Below, one piece after another: positions 53,904-63,620 of a stretch of 64,000 nucleotides of DNA (position 1 is its first letter; each line of letters begins with the position of its first letter). Under the pieces are notes generated by a model that did not search any database, was not told the DNA's origin, and saw only the letters and a program-made list of their open reading frames with translations. The translations under genes and the position numbers were made by a program. Origin of the DNA: Synechococcus sp. KORDI-100 (GTDB lineage: Bacteria > Cyanobacteriota > Cyanobacteriia > PCC-6307 > Cyanobiaceae); assembly GCF_000737535.1 (NCBI RefSeq), contig NZ_CP006269.1:372001-436000 (forward strand), given 5' to 3'.

Positions 53904-54674
53904 TCAGGGGAGAGGAGCAGACGCCTGTTGACGCAACAGGGTTGCAATCAGATTCCAGGCCCGCTGGTCGTAGGCCTTGACGAAGTCGTTGAAGCTTTGG
54001 GCAGCTTCGGCATCGGCGCCATCGGAGATCACCCGAAGCACCAGCCAGGGAACCCCCTCCTGTTCAGCGACCTGGGCCACGGCGGCCCCTTCCATCTCCA
54101 CGGCGGTCAGGGCAGGCAGGGCATCCCGCAATGCCATCAAAACCTTCGCATCACCAATGAACTGGTCCCCTGTGCCGATCAGGCCAGGCCTTGGCCGGCC
54201 GAAACCTGGAAGCTCTCCAGCCAGGTGACTGCCCTCGAGGGCCTTGCAGGCCCATTCGAACCAGGCCTGCTGGGGTTTGAGCACTGCGCGATCCAGAGGA
54301 GGCACCACAAAACGCGGCAGGATCGGGCGAACATCCATGTCGTGCTGCACAACGGCATCGGCAAGCACGACATCCCATTGCTGAAGGGAGGGATCCGCTC
54401 CCCCGGCCACGCCCGTGAACAGAATCAGATCAATCGGGTTGTCCGCTGGTGCTGAAGCCAGGACGCGGGTGGCGGTTCGCGCGGCACAGACCTTGCCCCA
54501 GCCGCTCCAGGCCAGAGTCAGCTGCACCGCGGCTCCGTCATCACCAGTCCAGTGACCGCGATGAATCACCAGGTCGCCGAATTCCTCCTGACTCGGCTCC
54601 TCCAGATGGGCCAGATCAGAGCCGATTTCCTCCGGCATGGCTCCAAGCAGACCGAGATGGAGCGGACGTGTCAT
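53904..54674 (-). CDS. 5'-methylthioadenosine/S-adenosylhomocysteine nucleosidase family protein
   Basis: The 256-residue protein has the nucleoside-phosphorylase-like motifs GLLGAMPEEI, ILFTGVAGGADP, VEMEGAAVAQVA (substrate Glu) and LRVISDGAD (catalytic Asp). It hydrolyses MTA or SAH to release adenine and recycle methyl-transfer by-products. A 57-bp gap to the preceding gene contains a direct repeat GTGTCACTGCAG / TTGTCACTGCAG. Substrate specificity cannot be read from sequence. Confidence 0.88.
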   Translation of the reverse strand: MTRPLHLGLLGAMPEEIGSDLAHLEEPSQEEFGDLVIHRGHWTGDDGAAVQLTLAWSGWGKVCAARTATRVLASAPADNPIDLILFTGVAGGADPSLQQWDVVLADAVVQHDMDVRPILPRFVVPPLDRAVLKPQQAWFEWACKALEGSHLAGELPGFGRPRPGLIGTGDQFIGDAKVLMALRDALPALTAVEMEGAAVAQVAEQEGVPWLVLRVISDGADAEAAQSFNDFVKAYDQRAWNLIATLLRQQASAPLP

Positions 54675-54752
54675 GAACCCTGTGATGTGATGTCACCGTA
54701 ACGGCGCCCCCTGGACGCCCCCTGCAGGATTAGGGAAGGCAAGGGCACAATC

Positions 54753-55196
54753 TTGAACGCAGGTGAAACCGTTCGCAGTGTGGAGCAGGCACAGGCCCTG
54801 GCCTCTGCCGTCACGCTGGTCCGACGGCACTTTCCGGCGGCCACGCCCAACCTCCGCCCCTGGCGGGATGATGCCCAGACACGTCAGTGGAGTGAACCGG
54901 AGTCCATCGACCTTGCCTTTCATTTCCCGGGCTGGAGTCCACGCTTGCAGTGCCGCAGCCTGCTGATTCAGCTGCGCCTCAGCAGTGACGATCAGGAGCG
55001 GCAGGGCCACCTCCTCGGGGTCCTGATGCGTGGGATGACCTATGAGGGCGAGCGTTGGCGGCTGGCCACGGTTGGCGACTGGCAGCCGGCTGGATCCCAC
55101 CTGCCCCAGCCGGATCAGGTGAAACAACTCCGCAAGATTTGCAAGGACTTGTTTGAACTGTTTCCAGCTGATGCAACGAATGGCACCGTGCCGTAA
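54753..55196 (+). CDS. Hypothetical protein of cyanobacterial type
   Basis: The 147 residues (TTG start; in-frame alternatives are scarce) read as a mixed alpha/beta domain: ALASAVTLVRRHFPAATPNL, IDLAFHFPGWSPRLQCRSLL, LLGVLMRGMTYEGERWRLAT. No named family recognised. It stands 74 bp upstream of heme oxygenase on the same strand and is probably co-transcribed with it. Confidence 0.6.
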   Translation: MNAGETVRSVEQAQALASAVTLVRRHFPAATPNLRPWRDDAQTRQWSEPESIDLAFHFPGWSPRLQCRSLLIQLRLSSDDQERQGHLLGVLMRGMTYEGERWRLATVGDWQPAGSHLPQPDQVKQLRKICKDLFELFPADATNGTVP

Positions 55197-55270
55197 CCCT
55201 TCGCAACTCAGATCACCGCTGTTCGAGCCTCTCCTAATAAGGTCGATGGGTTGCTTGCCGCAGGCTGATT

Positions 55271-55984
55271 ATGTCCGTCGCTCTGGCTGCCCAGATCCGT
55301 GAAGGCACGAAAAAATCCCACACGATGGCGGAGAACACCGGCTTCGTGAGCTGTTTTCTTAAGGGTGTGGTCGACAAGGCCAGCTATCGCAAGCTCGTCG
55401 CTGATTTGTATTTCGTCTACACGGCGATGGAAGACGAGATCGGCAAGCTCGGTGACCATCCAGTGGTGGGCCCGATCGGCATGAAAGAGCTCAACCGACG
55501 TGAATCTCTCGAACAGGACCTGACCTATTACTACGGAGCTGGATGGCGGGATCAGATCGAGCCGTCACCGTCAGCGTCCGAGTACGTCGAGCGCATTCAT
55601 GCCGTCGCCAAGGAGTCGCCAGAGCTGCTGGTGGGCCATCACTACACCCGCTACCTCGGCGATCTCTCCGGGGGGCAGATTCTTAAAAACATCGCCCAGA
55701 AAGCGATGAACATGGATGGTGATGACGGCTTGAGCTTTTACGTCTTCAACGACATTGACGACGAGAAGGCCTTCAAAACCACCTATCGATCAGCCATGGA
55801 TGCGCTGCCGATCGACCAGGCCACGGCAGATCGCATTGTTGAGGAAGCCAATCATGCCTTCCACCTCAACATGAACATGTTCAAGGAGCTTGAGGGGAAC
55901 CTGGTGGCAGCCATCGGCAAGGTTCTCTTCGGTTTCCTCACCCGCCGTCAGCGGGCTGGCAGCACGGAGGCGGCTGCCGCCTGA
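55271..55984 (+). CDS. ho1: Heme oxygenase (phycobilin pathway)
   Basis: A 237-residue protein with the proximal His region LAAQIREGTKKSHTMAENTG and distal helix GHHYTRYLGDLSGGQILKNI (the GDLSGG motif). It opens heme to biliverdin IX-alpha using reduced ferredoxin, the first step to the phycobilin chromophores of phycobilisomes. A complete gene. The next gene starts four bases after its stop and may share the transcript, although its function differs. Confidence 0.96.
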   Translation: MSVALAAQIREGTKKSHTMAENTGFVSCFLKGVVDKASYRKLVADLYFVYTAMEDEIGKLGDHPVVGPIGMKELNRRESLEQDLTYYYGAGWRDQIEPSPSASEYVERIHAVAKESPELLVGHHYTRYLGDLSGGQILKNIAQKAMNMDGDDGLSFYVFNDIDDEKAFKTTYRSAMDALPIDQATADRIVEEANHAFHLNMNMFKELEGNLVAAIGKVLFGFLTRRQRAGSTEAAAA

Positions 55985-55988
55985 TTCT

Positions 55989-57041
55989 GTGGCCACCAGG
56001 CTTGTTCGTTTCCTGGTTCCTGGAACCAGCGGTTGCTTCCGCTGCGGTGGTTTGAGTGTTGAGTTGCAGACGGCCAGTCTCGTTGGGGCTGTCTGCGACA
56101 GCGAGATCGTCACTTACAGGGAACGGCGTGATGACTGCCCTTATCTGGCCGATCTGCTCAGGTCGGAGCCACCGTCGGAGGATGTTCTCTGGATTGTGAG
56201 CTGGGGATTTGATGTCCCCCAGCTGATCAGACGCCTGAGGGGCCATCGGGTTGCCTATCACGCGCACAGCAGTGGTTATGGCTTTGACCTTCCACCAGGT
56301 GTTCCAGTGCTGGCGGTGAGCCGCAACACCCTGGGCTACTGGGGAGACCGGGCGCCCCGCAATCCGTTGTTCCTCGTGCCGAACGCGCTCGACCCTCAAT
56401 GGCTTGAACGGGGGGATCGTGCCGATGCCAGTGGGCGCGATCGTCCCATCGACGTTCTCGTGCAAGCCAGAAAAAGCAGTGATTACGTGCTGAGACAGCT
56501 GGTTCCGGCCCTGCGTCAGCGTGGGGTGAAAGTGGAGGTGCAGAGCGGATGGGTGGAGGACCTGGTGTCGCTGTTCAATCGGTCAACGGTGTATCTCTAC
56601 GACTCGGCTGAGTACTGGCGGGGGCGCGGGGTGACGGAGGGGTTCGGCCTACCGCCGCTTGAGGCGATGGCCTGCGGCTGCGTCGTGTTCACCAGCCTGA
56701 ATCATGCTCTCGCCGATCACTGCGACCCGGGTCGTTCAGCCCATCAGATCGGGTGCGGCAGCTTGGCTCACGACCTGAATCGCATTCAGGTTGCGATCGG
56801 CGAGCCTTGCCAATGGCGTCCACCGGCTGCTGAGCTGGGTGCCCTGCTTCATGCCAACGCCGAGCCGAGGCTGCTGGAGCGCTGGCGTCACGTCTTGTTG
56901 GAGCTCGATCAGCTTCAGAGGCAGTGGCATCAGGATCCGCCGCTTTCAAGTCCTCCCACCTGGCGCCTGCGATGGGGCCAAATCCAACAGCGCGCAAGGC
57001 GAGTGGTCGATCGGTTGCCCGGCTGGCCGAATCAGGCCTGA
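55989..57041 (+). CDS. Family 4-type glycosyltransferase
   Basis: From GTG 55989 (VATRLVRFLVPGTSG) the protein has 350 residues. The C-terminal GT-B part carries VTEGFGLPPLEAMACGCVVF, the nucleotide-sugar-binding Glu-x7-Glu region, and the linker NAERDP-like VPNALDPQWL. It is the first of a long co-directional surface-glycan run to the end of the window. The longer frame overlapping heme oxygenase is not needed. Confidence 0.83.
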   Translation: MATRLVRFLVPGTSGCFRCGGLSVELQTASLVGAVCDSEIVTYRERRDDCPYLADLLRSEPPSEDVLWIVSWGFDVPQLIRRLRGHRVAYHAHSSGYGFDLPPGVPVLAVSRNTLGYWGDRAPRNPLFLVPNALDPQWLERGDRADASGRDRPIDVLVQARKSSDYVLRQLVPALRQRGVKVEVQSGWVEDLVSLFNRSTVYLYDSAEYWRGRGVTEGFGLPPLEAMACGCVVFTSLNHALADHCDPGRSAHQIGCGSLAHDLNRIQVAIGEPCQWRPPAAELGALLHANAEPRLLERWRHVLLELDQLQRQWHQDPPLSSPPTWRLRWGQIQQRARRVVDRLPGWPNQA

Positions 57042-57123
57042 AAGCCGAGAGGTGGCGGCTTAACTCTGCCTGACGTCAGGACTTTCACGCGGATTCGTTT
57101 CAGCGAAGCGATCGGTTTGTTTT

Positions 57124-58944
57124 ATGCCCGTTTTGCAGAGCCAGACCTGGAACGAGCTGAGCACTCTGCTCCGTGAACTGTCGCCAAAACGTCGGAAGTT
57201 TTTAGTTGTCGTCCTGGTCGCCTCCCTGTTTCAGGGAGTGATCGACATCCTGCTGGTGGGTTTGCTGGCACGCCTTGTCGGCCTTCTGTCAGGCGCAAAG
57301 CTTGGTGACCAGATTCCCGGCATTCGCTTCTTCGGCGGTGGCTTTCTGGATCAGGCCGGTTGGATTGTCGTGTTGCTGATTGCGTCCTTCTGGTTCGCTT
57401 CAGCGGTTCGCTTCAGCGTTGCTCTGTTGGAGGCCCTGCTCGCGGCTGACATCTGGTCTGATCTGGTCAACAAGGTGTACAGCAACCTGTTGATGCAGAA
57501 CTACGAATTCTTCACGCAGAAGCGCACCGCTGTGCTGTCGGAGCGGTTCAACCGCATCCTCACGAGGGTCACGTCCGCCGTGATCTCTCCGGTGATTGCG
57601 ATTGCGGGAAACGTTCTCAGTGTTTCGGCTCTTCTGTTCGGTGTCGCTGTTGCTCTTGGGGGCAAGGCGATCACCATTTTTGTGTTTCTGCTGGTGGCGT
57701 ATCTGATCGCCTCGTTGATCATCACGCCGTATCTGCGCCTATTTCTGCGTCAGAAGATGCGGTACACGCGGCGAATCCGGCTCACGTTCGGCGAATCGCT
57801 CCGTTCGATGAGGGATATCCAGCTGTACTCCTCCCATCAGTTCTTTGTTGACCGTTTCATGCGCGATGGAACCATCGCCAAACGCAATGATCGGCTGGCC
57901 AACCTCCTCCCGAATGTTCCGAAGTTTCTGATCGAGCCAGCCGGTATCTCGATTCTGTTTCTGGTGGGTTTGGCGCCCGCTCTCCTCAGTGGTGACAGTG
58001 AGCAGCTCAGGGAGGCGATGCCTGAGCTGGCCACTGTGCTCTTGGTGTTGCTGCGCATCTCCGGTCCCCTCCAGTCGATGTTTCGCAGCCTCAATCGTCT
58101 GCGTGGTGGTCTGCCGGAGGTCAAGGATGCGCTGGAGCTGTTGTGCATGAGGCCAGGCAGGCTGTCTCTTGCCAATCCGGCTGTGCCCTCCCCGGATGGT
58201 GTGATGCCTCGTCGTCTGATCGAGCTGCGGGATGTGAGTTATGCCTATGGCCACTCGGGATCGCCTGTTCTGCGGAATGTCGATCTGTCGATCCCCGTGG
58301 GCTCCCGCATCGCACTGGTGGGGAAGACCGGCAGCGGCAAGACCACCATTGCCCATCTGCTCCTGGGTCTGTTCAAGCCTGACTCGGGTGAACTTCTGCT
58401 GGATGGACTGCCGGTCTCCGATGAGGAGATGCCGGCCTGGCAGGCCAACTGCGCTTTCGTGCCTCAGCAGATCCGATTGCTGGATGCCAGTGTCCGCGAG
58501 AACGTGGCCTTCTGTGCCAACCCCGACGACATCGATGACGACGAGGTCTGGGCGGCACTCAAGGCAGCACAGTTTGCCGATTACGTCGGCGACATGCCCT
58601 ATGGACTGTTCACGATGTGCGGTGAGAACGGGATGAAGCTCTCCGGTGGCCAGCGTCAGCGGTTGTCTCTGGCGAGAGCGTTCTATCGGAATGCCAAGTT
58701 GCTGGTTCTCGACGAAGCCACCAGTGCCCTTGACAACAAGACAGAGCACGACGTGATGCAGGCTCTGGAACTGGTGGGACGTCGCTGCACGATGGTGGTG
58801 ATCGCCCACCGCCTGTCCACGGTCAAGAAATGTGATCGCATCTACGAAATCGCCGACGGCGGCATTCATGCCTCCGGCGATTTCGACACGTTGCGGTCGA
58901 TGTCCACCAGTTTCCGTGAAATGGCCATGCTGGATGAAGGCTGA
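57124..58944 (+). CDS. ABC exporter (fused permease-ATPase)
   Basis: The 606 residues have a six-helix type IV exporter domain (about 20-320) and an ATPase with Walker A GKTGSGKTT, Q-loop FVPQQ, signature LSGGQRQRLSLARAF, Walker B LLVLDEATSALD and the H-loop IAHRLST. This is the half-transporter form of lipid, glycolipid or peptide exporters (MsbA/PglK type). Neighbouring glycosyltransferases on both sides suggest it exports a lipid-linked glycan. Confidence 0.92.
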   Translation: MPVLQSQTWNELSTLLRELSPKRRKFLVVVLVASLFQGVIDILLVGLLARLVGLLSGAKLGDQIPGIRFFGGGFLDQAGWIVVLLIASFWFASAVRFSVALLEALLAADIWSDLVNKVYSNLLMQNYEFFTQKRTAVLSERFNRILTRVTSAVISPVIAIAGNVLSVSALLFGVAVALGGKAITIFVFLLVAYLIASLIITPYLRLFLRQKMRYTRRIRLTFGESLRSMRDIQLYSSHQFFVDRFMRDGTIAKRNDRLANLLPNVPKFLIEPAGISILFLVGLAPALLSGDSEQLREAMPELATVLLVLLRISGPLQSMFRSLNRLRGGLPEVKDALELLCMRPGRLSLANPAVPSPDGVMPRRLIELRDVSYAYGHSGSPVLRNVDLSIPVGSRIALVGKTGSGKTTIAHLLLGLFKPDSGELLLDGLPVSDEEMPAWQANCAFVPQQIRLLDASVRENVAFCANPDDIDDDEVWAALKAAQFADYVGDMPYGLFTMCGENGMKLSGGQRQRLSLARAFYRNAKLLVLDEATSALDNKTEHDVMQALELVGRRCTMVVIAHRLSTVKKCDRIYEIADGGIHASGDFDTLRSMSTSFREMAMLDEG

Positions 58945-58949
58945 GCCTC

Positions 58950-61169
58950 ATGGCTGATGTCATCCTTCTGTCCACGGCGGACTGGGACCATCCGCTCTGG
59001 ACGAACAAGCAGCATCTGGCTGTTTCCCTTGCTGATGCGGGCCACAGGGTTCTTTACGTCGATTCACTTGGGGTTCGCTCCGCCCGTGCCGGCCGTTCCG
59101 ATGCCGGACGCATCCTGCGCAGACTGCGTCGCAGCCTGGCGCCACTTCGGGAGGTCCGTGAGCGGATCTGGGTGCTCTCGCCCCTCGTGCTGCCTGGACA
59201 GATCAGTGGTTTGGCGGGCCGGCTCAATCGCTGGAGCCTGAATCTGGCGCTGTTCTGGGCGGATTGGTGCCTGGATCTTCGAACGCCGTTGCTGTGGACC
59301 TTCAACCCCAACACGCGCTTCTACCTGAAGCTCGGACGCTTCCATTCCACGATTTATCACTGCGTTGATCGCATCCAGGCGCAACCGGGCATGCCCGTCG
59401 CCGCTCTCGAGACCGCTGAACAGGATCTGTGCGGGGCGGTGAATGCTGTCTTCACCACCGCACCGCAATTGCAGAAGACCCTGGCACCTCTCAACGCAGG
59501 CACGCATCTGTTCGGCAATGTCGCCGATGCCGGCCATTTCGCTCAGGCCCGCTCCGACCTTGTCCAGCGGCCCAGGGATCTGCCGACCAGCGATGGGCCA
59601 TGTCTGATGTTCATCGGTGCCATCGATGCCTACAAGCTCGACCTGCCGCTGTTCGAAGCTTTGGTGGCTGGGAATCCCCAGTGGACCTTTGTTCTGATCG
59701 GCCCTGTCGGGGAGACCGATCCCAGCACTGACGCATCGGCTCTGACGGCGCATGCCAACGCCCACTGGCTCGGCCCCAAGCCCTACAGCGAGCTGCCGGC
59801 CTATCTGGCTGCAGCCGACGTCGCTCTTCTGCCGCTGCAGCTAAACGACTACACCCGCCATATGTACCCGATGAAATTCTTCGAGTACCTGGCGGCCGGC
59901 TGCCCGGTGGTGTCCACCGCCATTCCTTCCCTGTTGGATCAGGCGGATGTGGCCTGTCTCTGTCCCCCGGAGGTTGAACCGTTCCAGGCGGCGATTGCTG
60001 CCCTCCTGAAAGGCGATGGTCCTTCGCTTGAACAGCGTCTGGCACGGGCGGTGCGGTTCACCTACGAGAGCCGCACCGCCTCGATGCTGGACTGCCTCGA
60101 CGCCCATGGGCTGATGCCGGCAGATCCAGCGCCGCCTCAGGCGATGCCTTATCACCGTGTGCGGCGTCAGCTGCGGGCCGGATGGTTCGCCGAGAGCCTG
60201 GGTCTTCTGATGGCGCAAGGACTCGAGCGGGCTGGAGCGTCAAGGCTCAGCCAACGACTCCTGGATGGGCTGCTGATCCGATCTCCCGATCGTGTTGTCT
60301 GGCTGGCGGGGCGGGCCAGGCAGGCCTTGGCTGCCGGCGACCACGACAGCGGCCGTCAACTGATCGAGCGGATCTGGCAGCTCGATGGTGAGGCTGAGCT
60401 GCTTCATCAGCTTCTCTTCCGACGGGGATCCCGTCCAGGTGATCGAACAGATCAGTTGGCGATGTTCGATGCTCTGGCATCCAGCACCGTGCTGCCGCTT
60501 CATTTCGCCGGCTATTGCCGTGTTGTGCGGACCTACCGAGCCATCGATTCCAAGGAACCGGCGACTCTGGAGCGATGTTGCAGCGCATTGGCCCGGATCA
60601 TCGACCAGCTCGAACAGGATCCGAACACCTATCGCTGCCTGAGGCCGAATCGTGAAAACCGGGCCAAGTTGCTGATCTCCGCTCACCTCACCAGGTTGCG
60701 TGGCCTGATGGCCCTTCAGGACCACTCTGGCCTCGATCAGGCGGCTAGCGAGCTCGTCCGCTGTGCCGGGCGTTACGACCCGTTCGCGATTGATCGCACC
60801 ACGGCAACCCGGATGACCCGCAACATGATGCGCTGTCTGGCGATTGCAGCTGTGATGGCATGGCATGCCTCCGACAGCCGACGCATGGATGCGGTTCTGG
60901 AGCAGGCTGAGCGCTTGCGAACGGCCTGTTTTGCCGATCGCTTCGATGCCATCTCGCAACGGACGCAGGAGGACCATCGTGGCTTTGCCGATCAGATGCT
61001 GGAAAGGCTGCGCGGTTGCCGATGGTCCATGGACCCGTCAGCCAGGCTGCCGTCAGCAGACGCGTTTGTTGAGCCGCTTCTGCTCGTCTATTTCCCGGTG
61101 CTGCGTCCAGACCGTGCCGAAAAGGCCTGGCGTTTTCTCACGGCTCTGAGCGGCCAGTCCGCGGCATGA
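58950..61169 (+). CDS. Large glycosyltransferase with C-terminal helical-repeat extension
   Basis: A 739-residue protein. The N-terminal 390 residues form a GT-B fold: LSTADWDHPLWTNKQHLAVS, HRVLYVDSLGVR, LMFIGAIDAYKLDLPLFEAL, YPMKFFEYLAAGCPVVST. This resembles the TuaH/WbbL-like group. The last 340 residues are helical repeats without a clear family, perhaps a TPR-like scaffold. It starts five bases after the ABC gene and is translationally coupled to the next (ATGA overlap). Confidence 0.83.
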   Translation: MADVILLSTADWDHPLWTNKQHLAVSLADAGHRVLYVDSLGVRSARAGRSDAGRILRRLRRSLAPLREVRERIWVLSPLVLPGQISGLAGRLNRWSLNLALFWADWCLDLRTPLLWTFNPNTRFYLKLGRFHSTIYHCVDRIQAQPGMPVAALETAEQDLCGAVNAVFTTAPQLQKTLAPLNAGTHLFGNVADAGHFAQARSDLVQRPRDLPTSDGPCLMFIGAIDAYKLDLPLFEALVAGNPQWTFVLIGPVGETDPSTDASALTAHANAHWLGPKPYSELPAYLAAADVALLPLQLNDYTRHMYPMKFFEYLAAGCPVVSTAIPSLLDQADVACLCPPEVEPFQAAIAALLKGDGPSLEQRLARAVRFTYESRTASMLDCLDAHGLMPADPAPPQAMPYHRVRRQLRAGWFAESLGLLMAQGLERAGASRLSQRLLDGLLIRSPDRVVWLAGRARQALAAGDHDSGRQLIERIWQLDGEAELLHQLLFRRGSRPGDRTDQLAMFDALASSTVLPLHFAGYCRVVRTYRAIDSKEPATLERCCSALARIIDQLEQDPNTYRCLRPNRENRAKLLISAHLTRLRGLMALQDHSGLDQAASELVRCAGRYDPFAIDRTTATRMTRNMMRCLAIAAVMAWHASDSRRMDAVLEQAERLRTACFADRFDAISQRTQEDHRGFADQMLERLRGCRWSMDPSARLPSADAFVEPLLLVYFPVLRPDRAEKAWRFLTALSGQSAA

Positions 61170-62323
61170 GCCAGGGGTCGACTCCAGCGATCGCCTTCAC
61201 GATCGACTCGCTCAAGCTCGGTGGCGCTGAGCGGACCCTGCTCCGCTGGGCTGTCTGGTGTCGGGACGCCGGCTGGCGGGTGGTGGTGATCACCCGTAAA
61301 GGAGCGGAGCGTGATGCCTACCCGCTGCCGTCCGGCTTGATTCGACGTCAGGAGCCTCGGCTCTCCTCCGGTTTCGAGCGCCTGGGTTGGTGGGCGTTCC
61401 CGGCCAGGCTGCTGGCTCTGAGATCCTTGCTGCAAGAGGAGTCTGTCTCGATCGCTGTCGGCGTCACGGTGCTTCCAGCCGTGAAGCTTCTGCTGGCCAG
61501 CCGCGGTCTGTCCATGCGATGCCTGGTGTCGGAACGCAACTATCCACCGGCCCGCTCGCCCTCCCTGCCATGGCGTTGGCTGCGGCGTCTCACTTACCCG
61601 TGGGCGGATCTTCATCTTGTTCAGACGTCAACGATCGGCGCCTGGTTGCAGCGTCACTGCGGTGCGAATCGCCAGTTGCTGCTTCCCAATCCTGTGATCT
61701 GGCCACTCCCCAGTCATGAGCCGGTCGTGGATCCTGAATCCCTTCTGCCGGAGGGCGTTCCGGTGATCCTGGCGGCGGGGACGAAAGCGCACCAGAAGGG
61801 TTTTGATCGCCTGATGCCGATGTTCGCCACCCTTGCCCAACGCTGGCCCCACCTGCGGCTGGTGTTGTTGGGGTTGAGCGATCAGCCTTATCAGGGCCTC
61901 CGACAGCAGACCTGGTTGCGAGGTCTGCTGGGCGACGATGCGGATCATCAGCAGAGGCTGCTGCTGCCAGGAGCTGTCGGCAACATGGCCGACTGGTACG
62001 CAAGGGCTGACCTGTTCGTGTTGCCATCACGCTTTGAGGGCTTCCCCAATGTTCTGCTCGAGGCCATGGCGGCAGGATGTGCCTGTGTGGCGAGTGATTG
62101 TCCGACCGGTCCCTCCGATCTGATCAACGACAACCAGAACGGACGCCTCTTGGCGCATGATGCGTCGACAGATCGATGGATCGAGGTGCTTGAGCCTCTG
62201 CTTTGCGATGCATCCCAGCGTTCCCGGTTCGCGCAGCAGGCAGTGTCCGTGCGAGAGCGTTTTGGAGAGACCCGGCTTCGCTCCACGTTTCTGGCTGCTC
62301 TTGAGGGGGTGAACCATGGATGA
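61166..62323 (+). CDS. Glycosyltransferase family 4
   Basis: The 385-residue protein has IDSLKLGGAERTLLRWAVWC at the N-terminus and the C-terminal GT4 block FVLPSRFEGFPNVLLEAMAA with GCACVASDCPTGPSDLI. It transfers a sugar from a nucleotide donor during assembly of a surface polysaccharide. It overlaps both neighbours by 4-8 bp (start ATGA with the 739-residue protein; stop within the next gene), so these genes form one coupled operon. Confidence 0.92.
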   Translation: MSQGSTPAIAFTIDSLKLGGAERTLLRWAVWCRDAGWRVVVITRKGAERDAYPLPSGLIRRQEPRLSSGFERLGWWAFPARLLALRSLLQEESVSIAVGVTVLPAVKLLLASRGLSMRCLVSERNYPPARSPSLPWRWLRRLTYPWADLHLVQTSTIGAWLQRHCGANRQLLLPNPVIWPLPSHEPVVDPESLLPEGVPVILAAGTKAHQKGFDRLMPMFATLAQRWPHLRLVLLGLSDQPYQGLRQQTWLRGLLGDDADHQQRLLLPGAVGNMADWYARADLFVLPSRFEGFPNVLLEAMAAGCACVASDCPTGPSDLINDNQNGRLLAHDASTDRWIEVLEPLLCDASQRSRFAQQAVSVRERFGETRLRSTFLAALEGVNHG

Positions 62324-63620
62324 CCTTTGGGTTGTTCTTCCCCATCTGGGTGCTGGAGGTGCCCAGAAAGTCGGGCTTCTCGCCGCTGAGCACTTCGCCG
62401 AGCAGGGGATGAAGGTGCGGGTGCTGTCCCTGCGACCGGAGCATCCCGTCAAGCATCGACTTCCCGCCAATGTGCGCATGCTCGACATCGATCTCCATCC
62501 GGATGCTGAGGACGTGCACCCCTGGCTGCGGGATGTGTGGGACCGATCCCTGCTTGCCAGAGGGCGTCGCTTCAGCATTGCTCAGCTGATCAAGCTGCGC
62601 CGGTTCGCGATCCGTTTGATCACGCCTCTGCTGCTGCGTGCCCTTCAGATGGGGCTTCCCTGGTTTGATCGACGGCTGGAGCCCGGACGTGACGGCCTGG
62701 TCAATGGGCTGCTGGAACACTGCATGCGCAGCGCCGGGGGTCTGCGGTATGTCCGCCTCAAGCAGCTCCTGGCTGAGCAACGACCACGCCGCGTGCTGGC
62801 GCTGCTCAGCAAAACCAACATTCTCTGCTGCTCAGCAGCCTGGGATCTGCCGATTCACCTGGTGGTGTCGGAACGCAATGATCCGCGTCTGCAGACGATG
62901 GATCACCTCTGGCGCTGGCTGCGCATGGTGTACTACCGCCGTGCCGATGTTGTGACCGCCAACACAGAGGGTGTTCTGGATGCTTTGCAGGACATGGGGG
63001 CCTGGCGTCGCCTGGAATTGCTGCCCAATCCACTGCCCAATGCGGTCAGGACCGATCAACCGCCATCCACCGCAGATCGTCGTCGTCAGATTCTGGCGGT
63101 GGCCCGGCTGGTCCCGCAGAAAGGCCTGGATGTGCTGCTGCGGGCCTTTGCCTCGCTGCCCAGGAGTGTTCGCGATGGCTGGACCGTGGTCCTGGTGGGG
63201 GATGGCCCTGAGCGGGAGAGGCTGCAGACACTCGGGGAAACCCTGTCGATCGCTGAGGCGGTGGCGTTCGAGGGATTTCAGTCGAACCCTCTGAGTTACA
63301 TGCATTCCGCCGCCATCTTTGCCCTGCCATCCAGGTTCGAGGGAATGCCCAATGCCTTGCTGGAAGCCATGGCTTCCGGGTTGCCAGCGGTCGTGACCGA
63401 TGCTTCCCCAGGGCCGCTCGAGATGGTGACGGACGGTCGCAATGGCCTTGTGGTGCCGACGGAGGATCCCGTTGCGTTTGCGGCGGCTCTCCAAAGGCTG
63501 ATGCTGACTGAGGAACAGCGGACTCAGCTGGGAGAAGCGGCGCAGCAGACGCTGCGATCAATGGAATGGCCCGTGGTGGAGCCACTCTGGAGGTCCGTGC
63601 TCGGCTTCGACCCGCTCTGA
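62316..63620 (+). CDS. Glycosyltransferase family 4
   Basis: The 434 residues show the N-terminal LPHLGAGGAQKVGLLAAEHF and the C-terminal FALPSRFEGMPNALLEAMAS with GLPAVVTDASPGPLEMV. It is similar in design to the preceding gene (both PSRFEG-type), suggesting duplication and divergence for successive sugar additions. Its start overlaps the previous stop and its stop overlaps the next start (TGATG). Confidence 0.92.
   Translation: MDDLWVVLPHLGAGGAQKVGLLAAEHFAEQGMKVRVLSLRPEHPVKHRLPANVRMLDIDLHPDAEDVHPWLRDVWDRSLLARGRRFSIAQLIKLRRFAIRLITPLLLRALQMGLPWFDRRLEPGRDGLVNGLLEHCMRSAGGLRYVRLKQLLAEQRPRRVLALLSKTNILCCSAAWDLPIHLVVSERNDPRLQTMDHLWRWLRMVYYRRADVVTANTEGVLDALQDMGAWRRLELLPNPLPNAVRTDQPPSTADRRRQILAVARLVPQKGLDVLLRAFASLPRSVRDGWTVVLVGDGPERERLQTLGETLSIAEAVAFEGFQSNPLSYMHSAAIFALPSRFEGMPNALLEAMASGLPAVVTDASPGPLEMVTDGRNGLVVPTEDPVAFAAALQRLMLTEEQRTQLGEAAQQTLRSMEWPVVEPLWRSVLGFDPL

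Noticed and set aside
53238-54455. 405-residue plus-strand frame
   Set aside because: Antisense to the GtrA-ChbG and nucleosidase genes; no domain visible.
57739-58869. 376-residue minus-strand frame
   Set aside because: Antisense to the ABC exporter, which has all ATPase motifs.
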